DNA of 64,000 bases from positions 62,001 through 126,000 of the forward strand of contig DATAVB010000046.1 in assembly GCA_036267955.1 (NCBI GenBank). Reading direction: 5' to 3'. This stretch comes from DATAVB01 sp036267955 (GTDB lineage: Bacteria; Actinomycetota; Actinomycetes; Mycobacteriales; QHCD01). Every line of letters starts with the position of its first letter. Position 1 is the first letter of the stretch. Under the pieces are notes generated by a model. That model searched no databases. It was given only the letters and a program-made list of their open reading frames with translations, and was not told the DNA's origin. Position numbers and translations under genes: made by a program. This document shows positions 29,234 through 36,320 of this stretch, piece after piece.

Positions 29234-30565
29234 GTGCTGCGCCGCATCGATCTGCGCTCCACCGACGACTCGAGCCCCCTCTCCGCGGTCCTGCCGCGGG
29301 CAGCGGTCGACGTTGCCTCGGTGAGCCATCAGGTGCAGCCCGTGCTCGATGCGGTCCGGACCCGGGGCGCCGCCGCCATCGCCGAGCTGAGCCAGGAACA
29401 CGATGGCGTGGTGCCGCCGCACCTGCGGGTGCCGGCCGAGGCGCTCGCCGACGCCGTGGCCGTGCTCGACCCGGCCGTCCAGGCCGGCCTGGAGGAGTCG
29501 ATCCGCCGGGCCCGGATCGTGCACGACGCGCAGCGTCCGGTCGACGTGCCGGTGCAGGTTGTGCCCGGTGGCGTGGTCACCGAGCGCTCGGTGCCGGTGC
29601 GCCGGGTCGGGCTCTACGTCCCGGGCGGGCTGGCGGTCTATCCGTCCAGCGTGGTGATGAACGTCGTGCCGGCGCAGGTGGCCGGCGTGCCGTCGATTGC
29701 GCTCGCCTCCCCACCGCAGAAGGAATACGGCGGCCTGCCACACCCGACGATCCTCGCCGCCGCGGCGTTGTTGGGGATCGACGAGGTGTACGCGGTCGGC
29801 GGAGCCCAGGCGGTGGCGATGTTCGCCTACGGGATCGCCGATACCGTCGAGCCGGTTGATCTGGTGACCGGCCCCGGAAACGTCTATGTGGCGGCGGCCA
29901 AGCGGTTGCTGCGCGGCGTCATCGGCATCGACTCCGAGGCCGGGCCGACCGAGATCGCCGTGCTCGCGGACGACTCCGCCGACCCGGCCTACGTCGCCGC
30001 TGACCTGATCAGTCAGGCCGAGCACGACACCCTGGCGGCCTCGGTGCTGGTCACCGACAGCGAGGCGCTGGCCGACGCGGTCGGACGGCAGTTGGGCACC
30101 CAGACCCAGGCCACCAAGCACGTCGAGCGGATCACCGCGGCACTCTCGGGCGAGCAGTCCGGCGTGGTGCTGGTCCGGGACCTCGAGCAGGGCCTGGCCG
30201 TGGTGAACGCCTACGCCGCCGAGCACCTCGAGGTCCTCACCCGGGACGCCGCCGCGGTCGCGGCCCGGGTGGTCAACGCCGGCGCGATCTTCGTCGGCCC
30301 GTACTCCCCGGTCGCGTTGGGCGACTACTGCGCCGGCTCCAACCACGTGCTGCCGACCGGTGGCACCGCCCGGCACTCCAGCGGGCTGTCGGTGCAGACG
30401 TTCTGCCGGGGGATCCACGTCATCGAGTACGACGAGCAGGCGCTGGCCGGGGTGAGCGACCACATCGCCGCTGTGGCCTACGTCGAGGACCTGCCCGCGC
30501 ACGCCGCCGCCGTACAGGTGCGAGCCGCCACCGCGCAGGACGTACCGATGGACAACGCATCATGA
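29234..30565 (+). CDS. hisD: Histidinol dehydrogenase HisD
   Basis: HisD catalyses the last two oxidations of histidine synthesis (histidinol to histidine), using NAD and zinc. The GTG is preceded by AGAAAGGA. The 443-residue protein has YVPGGLAVYPSSVVMNVVPA, the NAD-binding AVGGAQAVAMFAYG, the zinc-ligand region SQAEHDTLA, NAYAAEHLEV and GPYSPVALGDYCAGSNHVLPTGG. It overlaps hisC by 4 bp. It leads the hisD-hisC-hisB-(small ORF)-hisH operon, and the divergent LON gene sits 193 bp upstream. Confidence 0.97.
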   Translation: MLRRIDLRSTDDSSPLSAVLPRAAVDVASVSHQVQPVLDAVRTRGAAAIAELSQEHDGVVPPHLRVPAEALADAVAVLDPAVQAGLEESIRRARIVHDAQRPVDVPVQVVPGGVVTERSVPVRRVGLYVPGGLAVYPSSVVMNVVPAQVAGVPSIALASPPQKEYGGLPHPTILAAAALLGIDEVYAVGGAQAVAMFAYGIADTVEPVDLVTGPGNVYVAAAKRLLRGVIGIDSEAGPTEIAVLADDSADPAYVAADLISQAEHDTLAASVLVTDSEALADAVGRQLGTQTQATKHVERITAALSGEQSGVVLVRDLEQGLAVVNAYAAEHLEVLTRDAAAVAARVVNAGAIFVGPYSPVALGDYCAGSNHVLPTGGTARHSSGLSVQTFCRGIHVIEYDEQALAGVSDHIAAVAYVEDLPAHAAAVQVRAATAQDVPMDNAS

Positions 30566-31713
30566 CCGCGCCGGAAGGAAAGTCCACTGTGGACATCACA
30601 TTGGCTGATCTCCCGCTGCGGGACGACCTGCGCGGCCGCAGCCCGTACGGCGCGCCGCAGTTGGACGTCGCGGTCCGGCTGAACACCAACGAGAACTCGT
30701 TCCCGCTGCCCAAACAGCTCATCGACGACATCGCCGAGGCGGCCCGCGAATCGGCGGCCACCCTGAACCGCTACCCGGACCGGGACGCGGTGGCGCTGCG
30801 GGCGGATCTGGCCGGATATCTGGGCCATGGCCTGACCCCGGCACAGGTCTGGGCCGCCAACGGGTCGAACGAGATCCTGCAGCAGTTGCTGCAGGCGTTC
30901 GGCGGGCCGGGCCGGGTGGCCCTCGGCTTCACCCCGTCTTACTCGATGCACCCGATCATCTCGACCGGCACGGGCACCGCCTGGATCGACGGGATGCGGG
31001 CCGGCGACTTCACCCTCAGCGCGGAGAATGCCGCGGCCGCGGTCACCGAGCACCGGCCGGACGTGGTGTTCCTCTGCTCGCCGAACAATCCGACCGGTAC
31101 GGCGCTGGACCTGGACGTGGTCGAGGCGGTGCTGGCGGTCGCGCCGGGGATGGTGGTGGTCGACGAGGCGTACGCCGAGTTCGCCCGACCGGGTACGGAC
31201 AGCGCGCTGACGCTGCTGCCCGGGCACCCGCGGCTCGTCGTCACGCGCACCATGTCCAAGGCCTTCGGGATGGCCGGTCTGCGGCTCGGCTATCTCGCCG
31301 CCGACCCGGCGGTGGTGGACGGGCTGCAGCTGGTCCGGCTGCCGTACCACCTTTCGGCGCTGACCCAGGCCGCCGCCCGGGTGGCCCTGGGGCACGCGCC
31401 GGCCCTGCTGCGCTCGGTGGAACTGGTGAAGGAACAGCGGGACCGGATCGTCGCCGAGCTGCCGCGACTCGGCCTGCACTCGGTGCCCAGCGACGCCAAT
31501 TTCGTACTGTTCGGGCACTTTCCGGATAAGGCCGCGACCTGGCAGGCGTTGCTCGAGCGCGGTGTCCTGATCCGTGACGTGGGAATTCCCGGCTGGCTGC
31601 GGGTGACCGCCGGCACCGAGGAGGAGACGAGCGCCTTCCTCGCCGCGCTGGCTGGTGTGCTGGCTACCGGGATCGATACCGTGATGGGGACAACCACGGA
31701 GGAGACCGCATGA
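30562..31713 (+). CDS. hisC: Histidinol-phosphate aminotransferase HisC
   Basis: HisC is a PLP-dependent class I/II aminotransferase that makes histidinol phosphate from imidazole acetol phosphate and glutamate. It has LNTNENSFPLP at the N-terminus, ANGSNEILQQ, CSPNNPTGTAL, VVDEAYAEFA, and the PLP lysine (about Lys233) in TMSKAFGMAGLRLGY. Length is 383 aa. It overlaps both hisD and hisB by 4 bp. Confidence 0.96.
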   Translation: MTAPEGKSTVDITLADLPLRDDLRGRSPYGAPQLDVAVRLNTNENSFPLPKQLIDDIAEAARESAATLNRYPDRDAVALRADLAGYLGHGLTPAQVWAANGSNEILQQLLQAFGGPGRVALGFTPSYSMHPIISTGTGTAWIDGMRAGDFTLSAENAAAAVTEHRPDVVFLCSPNNPTGTALDLDVVEAVLAVAPGMVVVDEAYAEFARPGTDSALTLLPGHPRLVVTRTMSKAFGMAGLRLGYLAADPAVVDGLQLVRLPYHLSALTQAAARVALGHAPALLRSVELVKEQRDRIVAELPRLGLHSVPSDANFVLFGHFPDKAATWQALLERGVLIRDVGIPGWLRVTAGTEEETSAFLAALAGVLATGIDTVMGTTTEETA

Positions 31714-32306
31714 GTAGGACCGGCCGCGTCGAGCGGGTCACCGGCGAGAGCAAGGTCCTCGTCGAGGTGGAGCTGGACGGCAGTGGCCGAGCCGATGTCT
31801 CCACCGGGGTCGGGTTCTACGACCACATGCTGGCTCAGCTGGGCAAGCACGGCGGCTTTGACCTCACCGTCCGGACCGAGGGCGACCTGCACATCGACGC
31901 TCACCACACCGTCGAGGACACCGCGATCGCACTGGGTACGGCCTTCGCCGGCGCGCTGGGCGACCGGCGCGGGGTGACCCGGTTCGGCGACGCGCTGGTG
32001 CCGCTGGACGAGGCCCTGGTGCAGGTCGCGGTCGACCTCTCCGGCCGGCCGTACCTGGTGCACGACGAGCCGGCGGTGATGGAGACCGTGGTGATCGGCG
32101 GCGACTTCACCGGCACGCTGGTCCGGCACATCTGGGAGTCGTTCGTGACGGCCTCCCGGATCGCCCTGCACGTAAGGGTGTTGTCCGGCCGGGACGCGCA
32201 CCACATCACCGAGGCGCAGTTCAAGGCGGTGGCCAGAGCGCTGCGGATGGCGTGCGCGTTGGACCCGCGGGTTACCGATGTGCCGAGCACCAAGGGCGTT
32301 CTGTAG
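31710..32306 (+). CDS. hisB: Imidazoleglycerol-phosphate dehydratase HisB
   Basis: HisB dehydrates imidazole glycerol phosphate, using a manganese cluster. The 198-residue monofunctional form lacks the phosphatase domain seen in enterobacteria. Family motifs are GVGFYDHMLAQLGKHGGFD, HIDAHHTVEDTAIALG, and the C-terminal DAHHITEAQFKAVARALR. It ends in TAG, immediately followed by the ATG of a small membrane protein gene. Confidence 0.96.
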   Translation: MSRTGRVERVTGESKVLVEVELDGSGRADVSTGVGFYDHMLAQLGKHGGFDLTVRTEGDLHIDAHHTVEDTAIALGTAFAGALGDRRGVTRFGDALVPLDEALVQVAVDLSGRPYLVHDEPAVMETVVIGGDFTGTLVRHIWESFVTASRIALHVRVLSGRDAHHITEAQFKAVARALRMACALDPRVTDVPSTKGVL

Positions 32307-32483
32307 ATGGCGACCGTGCTGCTGGTGGTCGGTGGCTTTCTCGTCGGCGGCGCCTACAGCGTGTGGACGCAGGGCGCCGGCAACGAGGAGCCGAGAAAAG
32401 CCCGGCAGGCCAAGGGTTTCGCGGTCGCATTGTTGGTCTGTGCCGCGCTGGCGCTGGCCGGCGGCGTCCTTCGACTGGTGTGA
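32307..32483 (+). CDS. 58-residue two-helix membrane protein in the his operon
   Basis: An ATG directly abuts the hisB stop and opens a 58-codon frame ending in TGA at 32481-32483. The protein begins MATVLLVVGGFLVGGAYSVW (membrane helix), has a short polar loop with a run of charges (GNEEPRKARQAKG), and ends in a second helix (FAVALLVCAALALAGGVLRLV). It ends 13 bp before the hisH ATG and lies within the operon. Small membrane proteins at this place are known in other actinobacteria, but their role is unknown. Confidence 0.8.
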   Translation: MATVLLVVGGFLVGGAYSVWTQGAGNEEPRKARQAKGFAVALLVCAALALAGGVLRLV

Positions 32484-32496
32484 GGAGATACGAGGG

Positions 32497-33108
32497 ATGA
32501 GCTCACCGCGGATCGTGGTCCTGGACTACGGCTCGGGAAATCTCCGCTCCGCGCAGCGGGCGTTGGCCCGGGTCGGTGCGGACGTGACGGTCACCGCGGA
32601 CCGCAGCGTGGCCCGGGCCGCCGACGGGCTGGTCGTGCCGGGGGTCGGCGCATTCGCCGCCTGCATGGAGGGTCTGGTCAAGGCCGGCGGCGGTGACGTG
32701 GTGCGGGCCCGGCTCGCCGAGGGCAAGCCGGTGCTCGGGATCTGCGTGGGAATGCAGATCCTCTTCGAACGCGGGGAGGAGCACGGGCTGCGTACCGACG
32801 GACTGGGAATGCTGTCCGGCGCGGTCCGCCGGCTGCACGCGGATGTGCTGCCACATATGGGATGGAACACGGTACAGGCCGCCGAGAAAAGCGTATTGTT
32901 CGCCGGAATTCCGGCCGATACCCGCTTTTATTTCGTACATTCCTATGCCGCGTCGATGACGGACGGCACGGTGTCGACGAGTCATCACGGTGAGCAGTTC
33001 GTGGCGGCCGTGGAACGGGGCCGGCTGGCCGCCACCCAGTTCCACCCGGAAAAGTCCGGGGACGCCGGTGCCGAGTTGCTGAAGAACTGGCTTGGCACCG
33101 TCGGCTGA
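32497..33108 (+). CDS. hisH: Imidazole glycerol phosphate synthase glutaminase subunit HisH
   Basis: HisH releases ammonia from glutamine for HisF. The ATG at 32497 has GAGGAGA and GAGGG upstream and gives 203 residues starting IVVLDYGSGNLRS. The class I amidotransferase triad is complete: Cys83 in GICVGMQ, and His183 and Glu185 in FHPEKSG. The frame is open upstream, but that part covers hisB and the small membrane gene in another phase. hisF is separated from it by the minus-strand SH3-like gene and priA. Confidence 0.96.
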   Translation: MSSPRIVVLDYGSGNLRSAQRALARVGADVTVTADRSVARAADGLVVPGVGAFAACMEGLVKAGGGDVVRARLAEGKPVLGICVGMQILFERGEEHGLRTDGLGMLSGAVRRLHADVLPHMGWNTVQAAEKSVLFAGIPADTRFYFVHSYAASMTDGTVSTSHHGEQFVAAVERGRLAATQFHPEKSGDAGAELLKNWLGTVG

Positions 33109-33134
33109 CGCCTCGCGTGACCCGCGTGCCCTGC

Positions 33135-33201
33135 CTCGCCGATCTTGACCTATGGCTGAACAAAGCGGTCAACGGACCGCCACAAGGTCAAGGTCGGCGA
33201 G
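33135..33201. terminator. Compound stem-loop between convergent hisH and SH3-like gene
   Basis: A 17-bp arm (33135-33151, CTCGCCGATCTTGACCT) pairs with 33185-33201 (AGGTCAAGGTCGGCGAG) with a single G-T type mismatch. Inside the 33-base loop a second 6-bp stem GCGGTC-AACG-GACCGC can form. It lies between two convergent genes, so a bidirectional terminator is the simplest reading, although there is no T-run on either strand. Confidence 0.6.
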
Positions 33202-33202
33202 T

Positions 33203-33234
33203 TGGACGGCGTTACTGGACGGCGTTATTGGACG
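33203..33234. repeat. 13-bp tandem repeat overlapping the stop codon of the SH3-like gene
   Basis: TGGACGGCGTTAC, TGGACGGCGTTAT and a third partial TGGACG follow each other directly. The second and third copies contain the TAA stop and the last codons of the minus-strand gene ending at 33225. Confidence 0.75.
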
Positions 33235-33767
33235 TAGGCCGAGGAGATCCAGCCGAGATTGCCGTTGCCCATCAGGACCTCGGCGAAGCCGCCGTTCTCG
33301 AAATCGCTCTTTCCGAGCGGCGAGGTGACGATCTGGCCCTTGCTCTTGGTCCCGATGACCGCCCCGTGCGTGGTGCTCGGCGCGTTCCGGACATTGACCG
33401 TGCCGGTGATCTGGTAGCGGGACTGGACGGACGGCTCCGGGCTCGGCCGGCCGAGGTCCGAGGCGTAGATCCAGCCCTCACCGCCGCCGGCGAAGTTGAC
33501 CTGGTGGAAGCCACTGTCGAAATATGGGCAGGTCCAGGACGAGGTGACCTTCTGCCCGGTGTGCTTTCCGCCGCCGAAATGCCCGCCGGTGAAGCTGGCC
33601 TGCTTGTAGATGACGGTCGGGTGCGTGATCGTGAAACTGCAGGCGGTGTAGTCCGGATTGACCGACGCGCTCTTTACCGGAGTGGCAGCTCCGGCGCCAT
33701 GTGCGGCCCCGACAGCCAGCATGGCGACCCCGACTCCGATACCGGTCAGACGACGAACTGTGTTCAT
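33225..33767 (-). CDS. Secreted SH3-like protein
   Basis: The 180-residue product has a Sec-type signal peptide (basic MNTVRRLTGIG, hydrophobic core, Ala-rich cleavage region near residues 25-29). It is followed by two SH3b-like segments: about residues 40-110 with two Cys (ACSF, TCPYF) that could form a disulfide, and about 115-180 (YQITGTVNVRNAPSTTHGAVIGTKSKGQIVTS...GWISSAYVQ). Extracellular SH3b domains usually bind cell wall. The ATG is preceded by a purine-rich AGGGGGAA. It interrupts the his cluster in the opposite direction and ends against hisH. Confidence 0.85.
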   Translation of the reverse strand: MNTVRRLTGIGVGVAMLAVGAAHGAGAATPVKSASVNPDYTACSFTITHPTVIYKQASFTGGHFGGGKHTGQKVTSSWTCPYFDSGFHQVNFAGGGEGWIYASDLGRPSPEPSVQSRYQITGTVNVRNAPSTTHGAVIGTKSKGQIVTSPLGKSDFENGGFAEVLMGNGNLGWISSAYVQ

Positions 33768-33973
33768 GATGATTCCCCCTGGAAGCGTTGTGTGACGGGC
33801 ACTTCCCGTACGCAGTCAGGTAGATGCGGACGGCGGGAATCCGGTTGGAATTTGCTCGGCGCAATTATCAGCAGCCATCCGGGCTACCGGCACAGTGCCT
33901 TATCGGGCACCCGATAATCTGTAGCCAACCGCCCGGACACATCCGTATATCCGCACATCCCAGGAGACCTGCC

Positions 33974-34690
33974 GTGCCGCTGACTCTGCTCCCCGCCGTC
34001 GATGTGACCGAGGGCCGCGCCGTACAGCTGGCCCAGGGTGTGGCCGGCAGCGAGCGGGTGTACGGCGATCCGGTGGACGCGGCTCTGGCCTGGCAGCGCG
34101 ACGGCGGCCGGTGGGTGCACCTCGTCGATCTGGACGCCGCGTTCGGCCGCGGGGAGAACCGTGAGCTGATCGCGAAGGTGATCGCCGCGCTGGACATCGA
34201 CGTCGAGCTCTCCGGCGGTATTCGCGATGACGACTCGTTGACCGCGGCGCTGGCGACCGGCTGCACCAGGGTGAACATCGGCACCGCCGCCCTGGAGAAT
34301 CCGGACTGGGTACGCAAGGCGATCGGCGAGCACGGCGACCGGATCGCGGTCGGGCTGGACGTCCGCGGCACCACCCTGGCCGCGCGCGGCTGGACCGCCG
34401 AGGGCGGTGAGCTGTACGAGACGCTGGCCCGACTCGACCGCGACGGCTGTGCCCGCTACGTCGTCACCGACGTCCGCAAGGACGGGATGCTGGCCGGCCC
34501 CAATCTGCAGCTGCTGCGGGATGTCTGCGCCTTCACCGAGCGGCCCGTGGTCGCCAGCGGCGGGATCACCACCCTCGACGACCTGCGCGCCATCGCCACC
34601 ATCGACGGGGTCGAGGGCGCCATCGTGGGCACCGCGCTCTACGAGAAGTCGTTCACCCTGCCCGATGCGCTCGCCGCGGTTTCTGCCTGA
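33974..34690 (+). CDS. priA: PriA-type phosphoribosyl isomerase (HisA, probably also TrpF)
   Basis: This (beta/alpha)8 enzyme isomerises ProFAR in histidine synthesis. In actinobacteria, PriA also isomerises PRA in tryptophan synthesis, replacing TrpF. The GTG at 33974 has AGGAG 7 bp upstream and gives 238 residues: LLPAVDVTEGRAVQLAQGVAGSE, the first catalytic Asp (PAVDV), VDLDAAFG, LSGGIRDD, VTDVRKDGMLAGPN with the second catalytic Asp, and VASGGITTLDDL. The local trp genes include no trpF, which supports dual function. hisF follows after 64 bp. Confidence 0.94.
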   Translation: MPLTLLPAVDVTEGRAVQLAQGVAGSERVYGDPVDAALAWQRDGGRWVHLVDLDAAFGRGENRELIAKVIAALDIDVELSGGIRDDDSLTAALATGCTRVNIGTAALENPDWVRKAIGEHGDRIAVGLDVRGTTLAARGWTAEGGELYETLARLDRDGCARYVVTDVRKDGMLAGPNLQLLRDVCAFTERPVVASGGITTLDDLRAIATIDGVEGAIVGTALYEKSFTLPDALAAVSA

Positions 34691-34754
34691 GCCGCTCCGA
34701 CGTGATCCAATAGGCGGGTCGCCCCACCACCGGAACCACAGCGAGGAGGCCCAG

Positions 34755-35522
34755 GTGAGCGTCGCGGTCCGAGTCATACCGTGCCTGGACGTCGACGCTG
34801 GCCGGGTCACCAAGGGCGTCCGGTTCGCCGATAACCGGGACGTCGGTGACCCGGTGGAGCTGGCCAGGTACTACGACGCCGAGGGCGCCGACGAGCTCGT
34901 CTTCTACGACATCACCGCCTCGGCGCAGGCGCGGGAGACCACCTACGACGTGGTCCGGCGCACCGCCGAGCAGGTGTTCATCCCGCTGACCGTCGGCGGC
35001 GGCGTCCGGACGATCGGTGACGTGGACGCGCTGCTGCGCGCCGGCGCGGACAAGGTGTCGCTCAACTCCGCGGCGGTGGCCCGCCCGGCGGTCTTGCGCG
35101 AGGCGGCGCTGCGCTTCGGTTCGCAGTGCGTGGTGCTCTCGGTCGACGCCCGGCGCAGCGCGGAGGCCCGCAGCGGCTTCGAGGTGACCTCGCACGGCGG
35201 CCGGCAGGCCACCGGGCTCGACCTGATCGAATGGGTCGTCCGGGGCCAGGCGCTGGGCGCGGGGGAGATCGTGGTCAACTCGATGGACGCCGACGGCACC
35301 CGCGACGGCTTCGACGTCGAGATGATCCAGGCGGTACGGGAGAAGTCCACCGTTCCGGTCGTGGCCAGCGGTGGTGCGGGTGCGATCGAGCACTTCAGCC
35401 CGGCGGTTGACGCGGGCGCCGATGCGGTCCTGGCCGCGAGTGTCTTCCACTTCGGCACGATCCGGATCGCCGAGGTGAAGGAGGCGCTGGCGAAATCCGG
35501 CGCCGTGGTCCGCACCATCTGA
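34755..35522 (+). CDS. hisF: Imidazole glycerol phosphate synthase cyclase subunit HisF
   Basis: HisF joins ammonia from HisH to PRFAR, giving IGP and AICAR. The GTG at 34755 has GAGGAGG 6-7 bp upstream and gives 255 residues with RVIPCLDVDAGRVTKGVRF, the catalytic Asp of PCLDV, FYDITASAQ, LTVGGGVRT, LNSAAVARP, and NSMDADGTRDGFD with the second Asp. A long open frame upstream is only an extension through priA in another phase. No gene lies between it and hisI for 384 bp. Confidence 0.97.
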   Translation: MSVAVRVIPCLDVDAGRVTKGVRFADNRDVGDPVELARYYDAEGADELVFYDITASAQARETTYDVVRRTAEQVFIPLTVGGGVRTIGDVDALLRAGADKVSLNSAAVARPAVLREAALRFGSQCVVLSVDARRSAEARSGFEVTSHGGRQATGLDLIEWVVRGQALGAGEIVVNSMDADGTRDGFDVEMIQAVREKSTVPVVASGGAGAIEHFSPAVDAGADAVLAASVFHFGTIRIAEVKEALAKSGAVVRTI

Positions 35523-35722
35523 TCGACGCCGGCGTAGGTGAGTTGCGCGCCTTTGCGGGAGACGCTGGATTTGTGCGCGGCTGAAAGTCCTTCTGTGTAG
35601 GCAGGCTGGGCCGCCTGATCCGAATTGACGAGCCGCACGGATATCCGGGTGGAATTGGATTTCGATCGACCTGGGAGCCGCGGCCCGATTGACGGACCGG
35701 TTTCCCCGCCTCTGGGCGGCGT

Positions 35723-35778
35723 GATCATGCAGAAAAGGCTCGTCCGTACGGCGTGTCGCGAACCCTTTCTGCATGATC
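35723..35778. repeat. 13-bp-arm inverted repeat in the hisF-hisI gap
   Basis: GATCATGCAGAAA (35723-35735) and TTTCTGCATGATC (35766-35778) are perfect reverse complements with a 30-base spacer; pairing can extend by two G-C pairs across one mismatch. A smaller CCGCC-TCTG-GGCGG stem lies just before it. This is the only structure I find in the 384-bp gap (35523-35906), apart from the likely promoter of hisI. Its terminal GATCATG word recurs in other gaps (44248, 62281). Confidence 0.75.
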
Positions 35779-35906
35779 GCGGCCGCGGCGGGCGTGTTGC
35801 TCGGCGCGGGAGAGCGCTTTCCGGGTGGGCCTGGTATCGGGCGCGCGCGGGGTTGGTTGTCGGGCGGGGCCGGGCGGATTACGTGTCGCGCGAGGTGCCC
35901 GGCACA

Positions 35907-36320
35907 ATGGACCGCATGACCTCAGCTGCCCGCCCTTCCGCCCTCGACCCTGCGATCGCCGCCCGGCTCAAGCGTGACGCGCACGGCCTCTTCCCGGCCG
36001 TGGCGCAGCAGCATGACACCGGCGAGGTGTTGATGGTCGGCTGGATGGACGACGAGGCGCTGCACCGCACCCTGACCACGGGCCGCTGCACCTACTACAG
36101 CCGCAGCCGGCAGGAGTACTGGGTGAAGGGGGAGACCTCCGGCCACCAGCAGTGGGTTAAGTCGGTGGCGCTGGACTGTGACGCTGACACCGTGCTGGTC
36201 AAGGTCGACCAGGTCGGCGCCGCCTGTCACACCGGCGACCGTACGTGTTGGGACGCCGGCCTGCTTGACGCCGTGGTCGGCGAGCGCCCGCGCGACTCGG
36301 TGGGGAGCCAGCCGGCGTGA
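35907..36320 (+). CDS. hisI: Phosphoribosyl-AMP cyclohydrolase HisI
   Basis: HisI opens the purine ring of phosphoribosyl-AMP, using zinc and magnesium. The core is GEVLMVGWMDDEALHRTLTTGRCTYYSRSRQEYWVKGETSGHQQWV, followed by LDCDADTVLVKVDQVGAACHTGDRTCW with the zinc Cys residues. It is monofunctional; HisE is elsewhere. The ATG at 35907 (137 aa) is favoured by GAGG 11 bp upstream; the ATG at 35916 is in frame. It overlaps trpE by 4 bp (GTGA), so the his and trp clusters are joined transcriptionally. Confidence 0.95.
   Translation: MDRMTSAARPSALDPAIAARLKRDAHGLFPAVAQQHDTGEVLMVGWMDDEALHRTLTTGRCTYYSRSRQEYWVKGETSGHQQWVKSVALDCDADTVLVKVDQVGAACHTGDRTCWDAGLLDAVVGERPRDSVGSQPA

Noticed and set aside
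35523..35906. A tRNA or small RNA gene in the hisF-hisI gap
   Set aside because: No cloverleaf or T-loop motif can be drawn; only the 13-bp inverted repeat stands out.
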